A stretch of 64,000 nt of DNA from the NCBI RefSeq assembly GCF_044751345.1, contig NZ_JBIWXY010000001.1:806001-870000 (forward strand), in the 5' to 3' direction. Under the pieces are notes generated by a model that saw only the letters and a program-made list of their open reading frames with translations, was not told the DNA's origin and made no database searches. Source of the stretch: Methylobacillus methanolivorans (GTDB lineage Bacteria; Pseudomonadota; Gammaproteobacteria; Burkholderiales; Methylophilaceae). Within the stretch, counting starts at the first letter, position 1. Every line of letters starts with the position of its first letter. Positions 16,250 through 25,127 of the stretch are shown here, in pieces. Position numbers and translations under genes: made by a program.

Positions 16250-18523
16250 ATGCTTATATTGAGGAAAGCCTACGTTTGTCTGTTTGTCATGGCTGGATAC
16301 TGGATGCTTACCTCAAGCAACCATTCCTTTGCCAGCGAACATGATAATAAGGATGTCAACCCAGCACAGAATCAAGAGGATTCAGCTAACTCATCAGTTA
16401 GCGCTACGCTACCAGAAATCGCTGTCAAAGTGACAAAAACCAAAGACTCTGGCATTAATTCCAATCAGGCGATCACCACAATTACGACTGAGGATTTACA
16501 ACGAACTCAAGCCAGCAATATTTTTGAAGCTGTCAGATCAGCGCCAGGGGTATCCATTTCAGGCGGTCCGCGCCCCAGTGGTATGTCTTTCAGCATACGG
16601 GGCTTCGCAGACAATGAAGATGTTATGGTCAAAGTAGATGGCGTTCCTAAGGGGTTTGAAAAGTACCGTATGGGAGGCACCTTTATAGAGCCCGAACTAC
16701 TCAAAAGTATTGAGGTGCAACGAGGCCCACAAATCAGTAGTGGATCTGGCTCGCTTGGAGGCACGATTATCGCCACCACAAAAAACGCAGCTGACCTATT
16801 GCGCCCAGGCCAGCGCTATGGCGCAAAAATCAAATTCGGCTATGGCAACAATAATGATGAATATTCACGATCATATATGGCCTATGGTCGCCCACATGAT
16901 GCGGTGGATATTTTGTACAACTATTCCAATCGTCAATCTAACAATATCCTGCTAGCAAATGGCACCAAGCTTGAAAGCTCAGCCATCCAGTCTGTTTCAG
17001 AACTATTAAAAATTGGCATTTTTCCTATAGACTCCCTGGAAATAACAACCTCTCTCGTCTCATTCAAAGATACAGGTTTACAACCCTATGATGCGACGGG
17101 TGGCCAGCCTGGCACATTTGGCAATGTACTCCGCGACATTGATGATTTCACGTGGTCACATAGCGTTCATTTCTCACCAGAAACACGCTGGATTGATCTG
17201 AAAGCAGCCTTTGGTATGGGGCATACAAAACTGCACGATCTGATTGCTCAGGATATGAATTCATCAATTAATCCACCGCAACCAGGCTGCAATGGCATCA
17301 TTAGAATATCCAATCCTTCAGACAGGCGCTTTTGCCGCGGAGATCTGAATGATTATTATGTATACAAGACCAAAAGTATCGATATCTCAAATACTGCGCA
17401 AATCAAGTCAAATGGTTGGCTAAAGATTGCCTTATTAACAGGATATCAATTCAACGAGAGTAAACGGGAAATCGAGCGTTTTTTTGAGAACAGACAATCA
17501 AGCACTCAAACCAATCAATATCCGAATGGATTTAATGCCTCCGCACCACCTGGAACAAAATCTTTTCATGCTGTATATGTACAACCACGCCTAGAGTTCG
17601 GTCAACTCAGCATAATCCCAGGCTATCGTCGTGATGACTATGAGATTGAAGCAGATGGCGGCACATTAAGGACGCTTGCTGCCTTTAACCAAGCAAATAA
17701 AATTAAACTGACTGAGGAAACCTGGAGCCTAGGGCTGTCTTATGATCTCTTCGATAAAAACTCACGGCAAAAATTAACACTCTATAGCAACTATGGACAA
17801 GGGTTTCGCCCTCCCTTAATTGATGAGTACTTTACACGAGGCATTTTTAGCAGATGTAGCCCAGCCTTGATGCCCAACGGCCCAAGCTCTCGCATTTGCG
17901 GTGACTTATATAAACCTCAACGATCTGAATCGACAGAGGCAGGACTCACCTACCAGAATCCAGGCATCCTAGGCTCTGCGCTTGATGTGCTCGGAAAAAT
18001 CAACTTTTTCCATATTCATACCTCCAACCTACTTTTATCGTTACAGCAAGAGGCCGATGGCTCGATCAGTCAAAACGGCTGGGAAAGAAGAAACGGCGTA
18101 GAGTTTGAAAGTTTTTTGCAGTATAAATCCATATTCCTCAGAGCCACCCACTCGCGGACTCGTGGCACACTATTCGATGGATCAGAATATGTACCTCTTT
18201 ATACCGTGCCGGGTAATGCCACCAACATCAATCTTGGAGCTCAGCTAAGTCCAACCGTGGAAGTCAACTTAACTTACAGAAAAATCTCTGAAAGAAACGT
18301 GGTCACAGGAGGTGGTTCTGGCTTGCCATTAGTATTTGGCATCCAAGATGGCTATGAAGTATGGAATGCCGGCATGCGTTGGCAACCAACCCAACAGCTA
18401 GGGTTAAGGCTCATCGGTGAAAACCTGAAAAACAAAGAGTATTTCCTTGATGGCACCATGGGTGGTCAAGGCATGTATGCAGCAGGCCGCAATATCAAGT
18501 TTATGGTTGAATTGACTTATTAA
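16250..18523 (+). CDS. hmuR: TonB-dependent haem receptor
   Basis: 757 aa. The signal peptide ends near SFA (residue 28). The plug domain carries TTEDLQRTQASNIFEAVRSA, SFSIRGFADNEDVMVKVDG and IEVQRGPQISSGSGSLGG, typical of haem/haemoglobin receptors. The barrel contains GQGFRPPLIDEY (FRAP-like box), with a Cys pair shortly after it (RCSPALM, RICGD). It ends in an aromatic residue (VELTY). It sits directly before hmuSTUV, which makes haem the most likely cargo. No strong Shine-Dalgarno precedes the ATG; an in-frame ATG at 16289 is a weaker alternative because it shortens the signal peptide. Confidence 0.9.
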   Translation: MLILRKAYVCLFVMAGYWMLTSSNHSFASEHDNKDVNPAQNQEDSANSSVSATLPEIAVKVTKTKDSGINSNQAITTITTEDLQRTQASNIFEAVRSAPGVSISGGPRPSGMSFSIRGFADNEDVMVKVDGVPKGFEKYRMGGTFIEPELLKSIEVQRGPQISSGSGSLGGTIIATTKNAADLLRPGQRYGAKIKFGYGNNNDEYSRSYMAYGRPHDAVDILYNYSNRQSNNILLANGTKLESSAIQSVSELLKIGIFPIDSLEITTSLVSFKDTGLQPYDATGGQPGTFGNVLRDIDDFTWSHSVHFSPETRWIDLKAAFGMGHTKLHDLIAQDMNSSINPPQPGCNGIIRISNPSDRRFCRGDLNDYYVYKTKSIDISNTAQIKSNGWLKIALLTGYQFNESKREIERFFENRQSSTQTNQYPNGFNASAPPGTKSFHAVYVQPRLEFGQLSIIPGYRRDDYEIEADGGTLRTLAAFNQANKIKLTEETWSLGLSYDLFDKNSRQKLTLYSNYGQGFRPPLIDEYFTRGIFSRCSPALMPNGPSSRICGDLYKPQRSESTEAGLTYQNPGILGSALDVLGKINFFHIHTSNLLLSLQQEADGSISQNGWERRNGVEFESFLQYKSIFLRATHSRTRGTLFDGSEYVPLYTVPGNATNINLGAQLSPTVEVNLTYRKISERNVVTGGGSGLPLVFGIQDGYEVWNAGMRWQPTQQLGLRLIGENLKNKEYFLDGTMGGQGMYAAGRNIKFMVELTY

Positions 18524-18556
18524 TTTATTACCCCTACAAAACGAGGATACATCATC

Positions 18557-19600
18557 ATGCAATCCACGCATCAAACTGAACAACAATACCAGGCTTTCCA
18601 CACAGCCAAGAAAGAGCAAAAACTGCGCAACCGTGAAGCCGCCCAGGCCATAGGCATCAGCGAAGGCCAGGCAATTGCCAATGCGATTGGGCGCGAAGCA
18701 GTGCGCCTGAAAGACCCATTCCACGAAATCATCGCCGATGTACCCAAGCTGGGGCGCGTGATGGCGCTGACTCGTAACGAAAGTACTGTTCATGAAAAAA
18801 TCGGGAAATATGAGAATGTCTCATACGATCACCTAGGGCTGGTGGTTGGCCCGGATATTGACCTGCGCATTTTCTACTCGCAGTGGAAGCATGGTTACGC
18901 GGTAACAGAAGAAACAGAAAAAGGTGTGCAACGTAGCCTGCAATTCTACGATGCCACAGGTACTGCCGTTCACAAGATTCATCTCAAGGATTTCAGCAAT
19001 GTCGATGGCTGGCATGAGCTATTGCAGCAATATCGCAGTGACGACCAGTCGCCCGGTCAGGAAATTGAAGCGGCAAAACCTCCCCCCAGCGTGAAACCTG
19101 ACAGTGAAATTGATCAAGACGGTTTTAAGGCTGCCTGGCTCGCCATGAAGGATACGCACGATTTCTTCATGCTGTTGCGCAAATTCGGCGTTGGCCGCAC
19201 CCAAGGTTTGCGTTTAGCGCCTGAAGGCCATGCATATAAGGTAAATAACAATGCCACCAAGCAAATGCTGGAAGCTGCCGCAGCAGACGGCACCAGCATC
19301 ATGTGCTTTGTCGGCAATCCGGGCAATATCCAGATTCATACCGGCCCGATCAAGAATGTGAAGGAACTCGGCCCTTGGATCAACGTGCTGGATGAGACTT
19401 TTAACCTGCATCTGCGCACCGACCTGATTGTGGAAACCTGGGTCGTCAAAAAACCTACTGATGACGGCATTGTGACTTCGCTGGAAGTGTTTGATCAACA
19501 TGGTGAGATCATGGCGCAGTTCTTTGGTGAGCGTAAACCAGGTAAGCCCGAGCTTGAGGCATGGCGCCATATCGTCGCGCAATTGCCAGCCCAGGCATAA
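18557..19600 (+). CDS. hmuS: HmuS/HemS haem-handling protein
   Basis: 347 aa, cytoplasmic, with the duplicated HemS/ChuX domain: the first half includes KLRNREAAQAIGISEGQAIA and MALTRNESTVHEKIGKY, the second half KQMLEAAAADGTSIMCFVGN and NIQIHTGPIKNV. Homologues bind haem delivered by HmuUV and either store it or cleave the ring. GAGG lies upstream of the ATG. The gene follows the receptor by 33 bp and precedes hmuT by 7 bp, within one operon. The symbol is assigned by family and context. Confidence 0.93.
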   Translation: MQSTHQTEQQYQAFHTAKKEQKLRNREAAQAIGISEGQAIANAIGREAVRLKDPFHEIIADVPKLGRVMALTRNESTVHEKIGKYENVSYDHLGLVVGPDIDLRIFYSQWKHGYAVTEETEKGVQRSLQFYDATGTAVHKIHLKDFSNVDGWHELLQQYRSDDQSPGQEIEAAKPPPSVKPDSEIDQDGFKAAWLAMKDTHDFFMLLRKFGVGRTQGLRLAPEGHAYKVNNNATKQMLEAAAADGTSIMCFVGNPGNIQIHTGPIKNVKELGPWINVLDETFNLHLRTDLIVETWVVKKPTDDGIVTSLEVFDQHGEIMAQFFGERKPGKPELEAWRHIVAQLPAQA

Positions 19601-19610
19601 AAGGAAGATG

Positions 19611-20450
19611 ATGAACATACGATCCCTCCTGTTGGCTACCAGCTTATTGCTAGGTAGCCATCCGGTTCTTGCCGCAGAAAAGCTGCTGACAGTAGGCGGC
19701 GCGGTGACTGAGATTGTCTATGCCCTAGGCAAGGGCAATGAAGTCATTGCCAATGACATTACCAGCGTCTATCCGCAGGAAGCAGCAAGCAAGCCCAAGG
19801 TGGGCTATATGCGCACCCTGTCTGCCGAAGGCTTGGTTTCCACTGGGGCAACATTGATCATCGCTGAAGCTGGCGCAGGACCACGCAATGTGATTGAACA
19901 AGTGCGGAATGCAGGGGTCAAGATATTGCAGTTACCAGAGTCTGCCCATACTCCACAGCAAGTCGCCGCTGATATTCGTGCCGTAGGCCAACAATTAGGC
20001 GCAGCCAATACGGAACAAGTTGCCAAGCAATTTGAAGCCGCCTGGAAAGACGCAGAGGCTAAACTTGCGAAGTTACCTGGCAAACCAAGAGTGCTATTCG
20101 TCATGAATAATTCTGGCCGCGGCGCTCAAGTCGCTGGTGATGAGACAGCAGCCTCCGCAGTCATCAAGCTGGTGCATGCCGAAAATGTCGTCGCAGGACA
20201 ATACAAAGGCTATCGCCCTCTTACCGCTGAGGCTTTGGTGGCTGCGGCCCCTGATGTCATTATCACCACCAATGAAGGCCTGGAAGCCAGTGGTGGATTA
20301 AATGGTTTTCTGAAAACCCCGGGCATCGGCATGACGCCTGCAGGCAAGCACAATCGGATTGTCAGCATGGATACACAATATATTCTTGGCTTTACCCCGC
20401 GCCTGCCCGCTGCACTTGTTGAGCTAGGGCAAGCCATCCGAAAACAATGA
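19611..20450 (+). CDS. hmuT: HmuT periplasmic haem-binding protein
   Basis: 279 aa from the ATG at 19611, which follows AAGGAAG directly after the hmuS stop; the ATG at 19608 is too close to the Shine-Dalgarno, and longer starts lie inside hmuS. The signal peptide is MNIRSLLLATSLLLGSHPVL with cleavage after LAA. Class III binding-protein blocks are present (LLTVGGAVTEIVYALG, GYMRTLSAEGLVSTGATLII, LLGSHPVLAAE at the cleavage site). It hands haem to HmuUV. The stop overlaps the hmuU start by four bases. Confidence 0.92.
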   Translation: MNIRSLLLATSLLLGSHPVLAAEKLLTVGGAVTEIVYALGKGNEVIANDITSVYPQEAASKPKVGYMRTLSAEGLVSTGATLIIAEAGAGPRNVIEQVRNAGVKILQLPESAHTPQQVAADIRAVGQQLGAANTEQVAKQFEAAWKDAEAKLAKLPGKPRVLFVMNNSGRGAQVAGDETAASAVIKLVHAENVVAGQYKGYRPLTAEALVAAAPDVIITTNEGLEASGGLNGFLKTPGIGMTPAGKHNRIVSMDTQYILGFTPRLPAALVELGQAIRKQ

Positions 20451-21550
20451 GCAAGGCAGCCTCTACCCTACCCTTGGCTTTACCAGCTAGCCGCAGCCTG
20501 CAGCTACGCAGCCGAGTGCTGATTGGCCTGGGCCTGAGTTTGTGTCTGCTGATTGTATTAGCAGCGGGGATAGGTGCGGTGAGCATTCCCCCGGCCCATG
20601 TCATCAAGCTGCTGCTGATCCCGCCTGGCTCTTCCGGTTGGCAATCCATCCCGCAAGAGCACATGCAACAAGCCATGGTACTGTGGAACATCCGCCTGCC
20701 CCGCATTGCTCTTGGCGTGCTCACTGGCGCAGCACTCGCGGTATCAGGCGCTGCAATGCAGGCTTTACTACGCAACCCATTAGCAGAGCCTGGTCTGGTG
20801 GGCGTATCAGGAGGCGCAGCCCTGTTTGCAGCGCTTGCCATCGTACTGGGCGGCACTTGGATGACAGCATTGCACAATGTGATCGGTGAGTTCGCCCTCC
20901 CCATTTTCGCCTTCATCGGCAGCCTGCTTGCCACCATCCTGATTTTCGTCATTTCAACGCGCCAAGGGCGTACCTCTATTGCCTTGATGCTGCTGGCAGG
21001 GATTGCGATTGGTTCATTGTGCGGGGCGCTGATCGGCTTGATGACATTCATCGCTTCGGATCTGCAAATGCGTTCACTCAACTTCTGGTCACTTGGTAGC
21101 CTGGGCGCAGCCACCTGGCCCATGGTCACGATGGTGGCATGCCTTAGCGGCAGTGCTGTCCTGATACTACTTAGGCAATCCAGCGCGCTCAATACATTGG
21201 CGCTTGGCGAAGTTCAAGCCAGCCTGCTTGGAGTTTCCGTACGCCGCCTCAATCAAGTATGTATTGCGGCGATTGCCTTAGCAGTAGGCGCAGCAGTATC
21301 GGTCACTGGCATCATCGGCTTTATTGGTCTGGTTGCCCCTCATTTGGTTAGACTCGCCATTGGCCCGGATCAGCGCCTGGTCATGCCAGCCTCGGCACTG
21401 GTCGGTGCCATCCTCGTATTATTGTCAGATCTGTTGGCACGTACCATTGCCGTGCCAACAGAAGTCCCCGTCGGCATTATTACGGCCCTGCTCGGCGTGC
21501 CTTTTTTCCTTGCCTTGCTGTTCCGCATGCGGCGCAAGATCGGTTTATAG
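20447..21550 (+). CDS. hmuU: HmuU haem ABC transporter permease (FecCD family)
   Basis: 367 aa with about ten hydrophobic segments. FecCD-family blocks are clear: RLPRIALGVLTGAALAVSGA, NPLAEPGLVGVSGGAALFA, GIIGFIGLVAPHLVR and the C-terminal EVPVGIITALLGVPFFLALL. A basic N-terminal stretch (SRSLQLRSRVLIGLG) precedes TM1. It dimerises to form the inner-membrane haem channel. The ATG overlaps the hmuT TGA and hmuV follows after 8 bp, so expression is coupled. Confidence 0.93.
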   Translation: MSKAASTLPLALPASRSLQLRSRVLIGLGLSLCLLIVLAAGIGAVSIPPAHVIKLLLIPPGSSGWQSIPQEHMQQAMVLWNIRLPRIALGVLTGAALAVSGAAMQALLRNPLAEPGLVGVSGGAALFAALAIVLGGTWMTALHNVIGEFALPIFAFIGSLLATILIFVISTRQGRTSIALMLLAGIAIGSLCGALIGLMTFIASDLQMRSLNFWSLGSLGAATWPMVTMVACLSGSAVLILLRQSSALNTLALGEVQASLLGVSVRRLNQVCIAAIALAVGAAVSVTGIIGFIGLVAPHLVRLAIGPDQRLVMPASALVGAILVLLSDLLARTIAVPTEVPVGIITALLGVPFFLALLFRMRRKIGL

Positions 21551-21558
21551 GAGCACCC

Positions 21559-22347
21559 ATGCTAAAAGTCATCAACACCGGGCTTAATATCGGCAACAAA
21601 ACCTTGTTACAGGGCATCAACTTTACGATTGTCCCGGGCGAGCTCGTCGCGATCTGCGGCCCCAATGGCGCTGGCAAAAGCTCCTTGATCCGCCTGCTGT
21701 CTGGAGAGTTGAAACCCACTCATGGCAAAGTATCTTGGGACAATCAGCGCCTCTCTGACTGGAATCTGCTCAAGCTCGCACGCCAGCGCGCACTCATGCA
21801 GCAGCACGCAGAAGTCGGCTTTGCCTACACTGCCCTGGAAATCATTCTCTTGGGGCGCCATCCGCACCATCAAGGTGCAAATCGACCACAGGATTACCAG
21901 ATTGCCATGGCCGCCATGCAAGAGGTAGATGCAACACACCTGGCGGAACAGGTCTACACCACGCTCTCAGGTGGCGAACAAGCGAGAGTGCAAATGGCAC
22001 GCGTATTGGCGCAAATATGGGAGCCTGGTGACGGCCCGAGGCTGATGCTGCTTGACGAACCTACTGCGGCACTTGACCCGCGTCAACAGCATCGCATCCT
22101 CAATATCGCTCGCAAATGGGCAAACAAAGGTGATGTGGCTGTCATCGCTATCGTGCATGATCTCAACCTCGCAGCGCAGTATGCTGACCGTATTGCGCTA
22201 CTACGCGATGGTCGGCTACAGGCGATTGACCGGGTGGAAGCCATCATGACTCCTGCCATGGTAGAAGCCTGTTTCGATCTCCCGTGTTTATTGCTTAACC
22301 ACCCTGACGGCGGCACTCCCATGATTGCTGCACGCCGACATCATTAA
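21559..22347 (+). CDS. hmuV: HmuV haem ABC transporter ATPase
   Basis: 262 aa. Walker A is GPNGAGKS at 34-41. The signature is LSGGEQARVQMARVLAQ. Walker B with the D-loop is LMLLDEPTAALDP, and the switch His lies in AIVHDLNLAAQYADRI. The insert between Walker B and the preceding helix (EPGDGPR) is typical of HmuV. It powers HmuU. A TAGGAG Shine-Dalgarno overlaps the end of hmuU. Confidence 0.94.
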   Translation: MLKVINTGLNIGNKTLLQGINFTIVPGELVAICGPNGAGKSSLIRLLSGELKPTHGKVSWDNQRLSDWNLLKLARQRALMQQHAEVGFAYTALEIILLGRHPHHQGANRPQDYQIAMAAMQEVDATHLAEQVYTTLSGGEQARVQMARVLAQIWEPGDGPRLMLLDEPTAALDPRQQHRILNIARKWANKGDVAVIAIVHDLNLAAQYADRIALLRDGRLQAIDRVEAIMTPAMVEACFDLPCLLLNHPDGGTPMIAARRHH

Positions 22348-22365
22348 CCCCATGAGCAGCACAAC

Positions 22366-22728
22366 ATGACACTCAAGACGATTGAAATCAAAACCTTTGT
22401 ACCGGCCAAGGATTTCCAGCTTTCCCAGCAGTTCTACCAGGACATTGGCTTTGAAAAACGCTCCGAAGGTGACGGCGTAGCCTATTTCTGCGTAGAGCAT
22501 TGCGCTTTCTTGCTACAAGATTTTTATGTGCAACCCTATGCTGACAATTTCATGATGCATCTACAGGTGGAAGATGTCGCGGCCTGGTATGCCCATATCC
22601 AACAATCTGGTATTGCAGAAAAATACGGCAGTAAAATCTCTGCACTGGTCGACCAGCCATGGCGCATGCGCGATTTCGTCTTCAACGACCCCAGTGGGGT
22701 ACTCTGGCGTATCGGGCAAAATATCTAG
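22366..22728 (+). CDS. VOC-fold (glyoxalase/bleomycin-resistance-like) protein at end of haem operon
   Basis: 120 aa, one VOC beta-alpha-beta-beta-beta pair: KTFVPAKDFQLSQQFYQDIGF opens the first module and RDFVFNDPSGVLWRIGQNI closes the second. The His and Glu positions needed for a classical metal site are not all evident (HLQVEDV is present). It follows hmuV by 18 bp on the same strand, so it is probably co-transcribed. The family covers dioxygenases, isomerases and drug-binding proteins, so a role in haem use cannot be assigned from sequence. Confidence 0.8.
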   Translation: MTLKTIEIKTFVPAKDFQLSQQFYQDIGFEKRSEGDGVAYFCVEHCAFLLQDFYVQPYADNFMMHLQVEDVAAWYAHIQQSGIAEKYGSKISALVDQPWRMRDFVFNDPSGVLWRIGQNI

Positions 22729-22814
22729 GCAACTGCTCAACAATCATCTTGGCCCACTCCTTGCTTCAATAGCACTGTAAGACATTGCTATCAGTAAGAA
22801 AGGAATGGTGCCCC

Positions 22815-23237
22815 ATGAAAGCTTTCTGGACATTATGCTGTATTGCAGGACTTCATCTTTTTAGTACAACTGTATTGGCGGCCTCTGAGCCACAACTGCA
22901 AGTTGAGCCTGTGCTGAGAGCCGTTAAGGCTTGGGATGGCAAAGGCTACGCCAATTATCCTGGCGGTAAGCCAGAGTTGAGCGTGCTGCGCTTTACCATT
23001 CCAGCCAACACTTCATTGCCATGGCATAGCAACCCTATTCCTAATGTTGCGTATATCCTGTCTGGTGAAATTACCGTAGAAAAGCAAGGCACTGGTGAAA
23101 CAATGCGGCTCGGTCCGGGGCAAGCACTCCCCGAAATGGTGCATGCCGTGCACCGTGGATATACAGGAAGTAGTCCCGCTGTCGTGATTGTGTTCTATGC
23201 TGGCGGCGAAGGCATTCCGCTACTGGAAGAACAATAA
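22815..23237 (+). CDS. Secreted cupin-domain protein
   Basis: 140 aa from the ATG at 22815, preceded by AAAGGA. The signal peptide MKAFWTLCCIAGLHLFSTTV ends near LAA. One cupin barrel follows: FTIPANTSLPWHSNPIPNVA and YILSGEITVEKQGTGE are motif 1, HRGYTGSSPAVVIVFYAGG is motif 2. The His residues in PWHSNP and VHAVHRG could bind a metal. It is periplasmic and of unknown substrate. It may belong to the tail of the haem operon (86-bp gap) or stand alone; the next gene is convergent. Confidence 0.8.
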   Translation: MKAFWTLCCIAGLHLFSTTVLAASEPQLQVEPVLRAVKAWDGKGYANYPGGKPELSVLRFTIPANTSLPWHSNPIPNVAYILSGEITVEKQGTGETMRLGPGQALPEMVHAVHRGYTGSSPAVVIVFYAGGEGIPLLEEQ

Positions 23238-23253
23238 GCGGGTGATGGCAGCG

Positions 23254-23988
23254 CTATTCAAGCCAGATCAGGCTAGCCATACGGCCAGTCGCCTGATCGC
23301 GGCGGAAAGAGAAAAACCGCTCCGCGTCTTGGTAAGTACATAAGCCACCGCCATGGATACTGGTAACGCCCATGGTTGCCAGACGCTGACGTCCCAGCAT
23401 AAAGATATCGCCCAGCCACTTGCCAGCAGATGTCGGCTTGAAGGCTTTTACCGCCTCGGGGTCTCGCGCCACAAATGCCTCCCTAACCTCATCGCCAACC
23501 TCAAAGGCGTCCGGCCCGATCGCGGGGCCCATCCAGGCCAAAAGCTGATCGCCGGGCTTAGCCATTTCCACCACTGCAGCCTCTATCACACCATCCAGCA
23601 GGCTACGCCAGCCAGCATGCACCGCAGCCACAATGGTGCCCGCCTTATCGCAAAGTAGCACGGGTAGGCAATCTGCCGTCATCACCGCACATACTGTGTG
23701 ACGCGTACGGGAAAAAGCGGCATCGGCATCTGGCACACAGCTGGCTGTGCTTGCATCCACCACAGTAACTCCATGCACTTGATTGAGCCATACGGGCTCT
23801 GTAGGCACGTAGCGATTCAACCGCTGGCGGTTGGCAGCCACGTCCAGTGGCGCATCGGACACATGCATGCCAAGGTTGAGACTATCGTAAGGTGCATTGC
23901 TGATGCCGCCCTGGCGCGTAGTTTGCAGCGCCTTTACATTGGGAGGTGCAGGCCAGTCAGGAATGATCAGGTCCTGATCATTCAGCAT
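23254..23988 (-). CDS. pgeF: PgeF/YfiH-type purine nucleoside phosphorylase (laccase-domain family)
   Basis: 244 aa from the ATG at 23988, chosen because GAGG lies 9 bases upstream; it overlaps the end of rluD by 11 bp. Family blocks are present: TTRQGGISNAPYDSLNLGMH, WLNQVHGVTVV, ADAAFSRTRHTVCAVMTADC, AAVHAGWRSLLDGVIEA and GPAIGPDAFEVGDEV. The His-Cys-His metal site is complete. Formerly called polyphenol oxidase or multicopper oxidase, members are now known as cytosolic purine nucleoside phosphorylases and as editors of peptidoglycan synthesis. It is coupled to rluD, a common pairing. Confidence 0.93.
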   Translation of the reverse strand: MLNDQDLIIPDWPAPPNVKALQTTRQGGISNAPYDSLNLGMHVSDAPLDVAANRQRLNRYVPTEPVWLNQVHGVTVVDASTASCVPDADAAFSRTRHTVCAVMTADCLPVLLCDKAGTIVAAVHAGWRSLLDGVIEAAVVEMAKPGDQLLAWMGPAIGPDAFEVGDEVREAFVARDPEAVKAFKPTSAGKWLGDIFMLGRQRLATMGVTSIHGGGLCTYQDAERFFSFRRDQATGRMASLIWLE

Positions 23989-25042
23989 CTTCATCTTCCT
24001 CGTCGAGCCAGTCATCACCCTCGTCGTCATATTCATAGGCGAATTCGTCATCATCAACATAGAACGCCTCTGCCTCTTCCGGCGGCACATTCTCGGCACG
24101 AATCGCCTCCAGCAGCACCTTCATGTCAGCCGCAAGCTCTACCTGCCACTCCATAGGCTCGCCAGTAGCAGGATGCTTCAACCCAAGCCGGATAGCATGC
24201 AATGCCTGGCGCTTGAAATCGAGCAAGACACTCCTGAGATTGTCAGAGATATGACGTAGCGGCAATATGCCACGGATGCCATAGACAGGATCACCCACAA
24301 TCGGTGCCTTGAGGTGCTGCATGTGGACGCGAATCTGATGCGTACGCCCGGTTTCCAGCAGGCAGCGCATATAGGTATGCACAGCAAAGCGGTCCAGCAC
24401 TTCATAATGAGTCACGGCTGGCTTGCCCATGCGATTCACGGCCATTTTGGTGCGGGCATGCGGGTGACGGCCAATCGGCTGATCAACCTTGCCATTACGC
24501 CATATCTGCCCCCAGACAATAGTGCGATATTCGCGTTTGACGGTACGTGCCTGCAATTGCCTCACCAGGTTTGTTTGCGCTGCCAGCGTCTTGGCTACCA
24601 CCAACAATCCACTGGTGTCCTTGTCTAGCCGGTGCACGATACCAGCACGCGGCACATCCTTAAGCTGGGGCGCATGGTAGAGCAAGGCATTGAGCAATGT
24701 ACCGCTCCAATTGCCCGCAGCAGGATGTACTACCAGGCCAGCAGGCTTATTGATCACCAAGATATGCTCATCCTCGAACACGACGTCCAGCGGGATGTTC
24801 TCAGGCTCAAATGCCAATGTTTCAGGTGCTGTTTGTGGGGTAATCTGTACTTGCTCCCCTCCCCACACCTTGAATTTAGCCGTTGGGGTTTCATTGGCAA
24901 TCGTGACCAAGCCATCCTTGATCCAGCCCTGAATACGGGAACGTGAATGTTCGGGCATCAAGCGTTGCAGCGCTTGGTCAAGGCGCATGCCCCCAAGCTC
25001 CTGGGTAATTGTGAGTGTAATAGGCGTTGCGGTGTTGCTCAT
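23978..25042 (-). CDS. rluD: RluD, 23S rRNA pseudouridine synthase
   Basis: 354 aa. An N-terminal S4 domain (MRLDQALQRLMPEHSRSRIQ) precedes the RluA-family catalytic domain with HRLDKDTSGLLVVAKT, whose Asp is the nucleophile. In E. coli it modifies positions 1911, 1915 and 1917 of helix 69. The C-terminus carries an unusually acidic tail of about 33 residues (FYVDDDEFAYEYDDEGDDWL, then DEEDEDAE) beyond the normal end. The gene is upstream of, and overlaps, pgeF. It is divergent from bamD, as in many proteobacteria. Confidence 0.94.
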   Translation of the reverse strand: MSNTATPITLTITQELGGMRLDQALQRLMPEHSRSRIQGWIKDGLVTIANETPTAKFKVWGGEQVQITPQTAPETLAFEPENIPLDVVFEDEHILVINKPAGLVVHPAAGNWSGTLLNALLYHAPQLKDVPRAGIVHRLDKDTSGLLVVAKTLAAQTNLVRQLQARTVKREYRTIVWGQIWRNGKVDQPIGRHPHARTKMAVNRMGKPAVTHYEVLDRFAVHTYMRCLLETGRTHQIRVHMQHLKAPIVGDPVYGIRGILPLRHISDNLRSVLLDFKRQALHAIRLGLKHPATGEPMEWQVELAADMKVLLEAIRAENVPPEEAEAFYVDDDEFAYEYDDEGDDWLDEEDEDAE

Positions 25043-25127
25043 CGGTTATAATCAATCTTTATGCGCCGCATCAAAGCGGCGGCATTGTGTTAAACGGCAC
25101 CCACAACCTTAATCATGGATTTTGTAA

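Noticed and set aside
19491..19607. A 39-residue N-terminal extension of HmuT
   Set aside because: It overlaps hmuS, removes the signal peptide from the N-terminus, and a Shine-Dalgarno sits directly before the later ATG.
20392..21192. A 266-codon minus-strand frame over hmuU
   Set aside because: Antisense to a well-supported permease; composition is that of a shadow frame.
23989..24099. A 37-residue N-terminal extension of PgeF
   Set aside because: It lies in the rluD tail in another frame and is Met/Arg-rich; the family starts at the later ATG.
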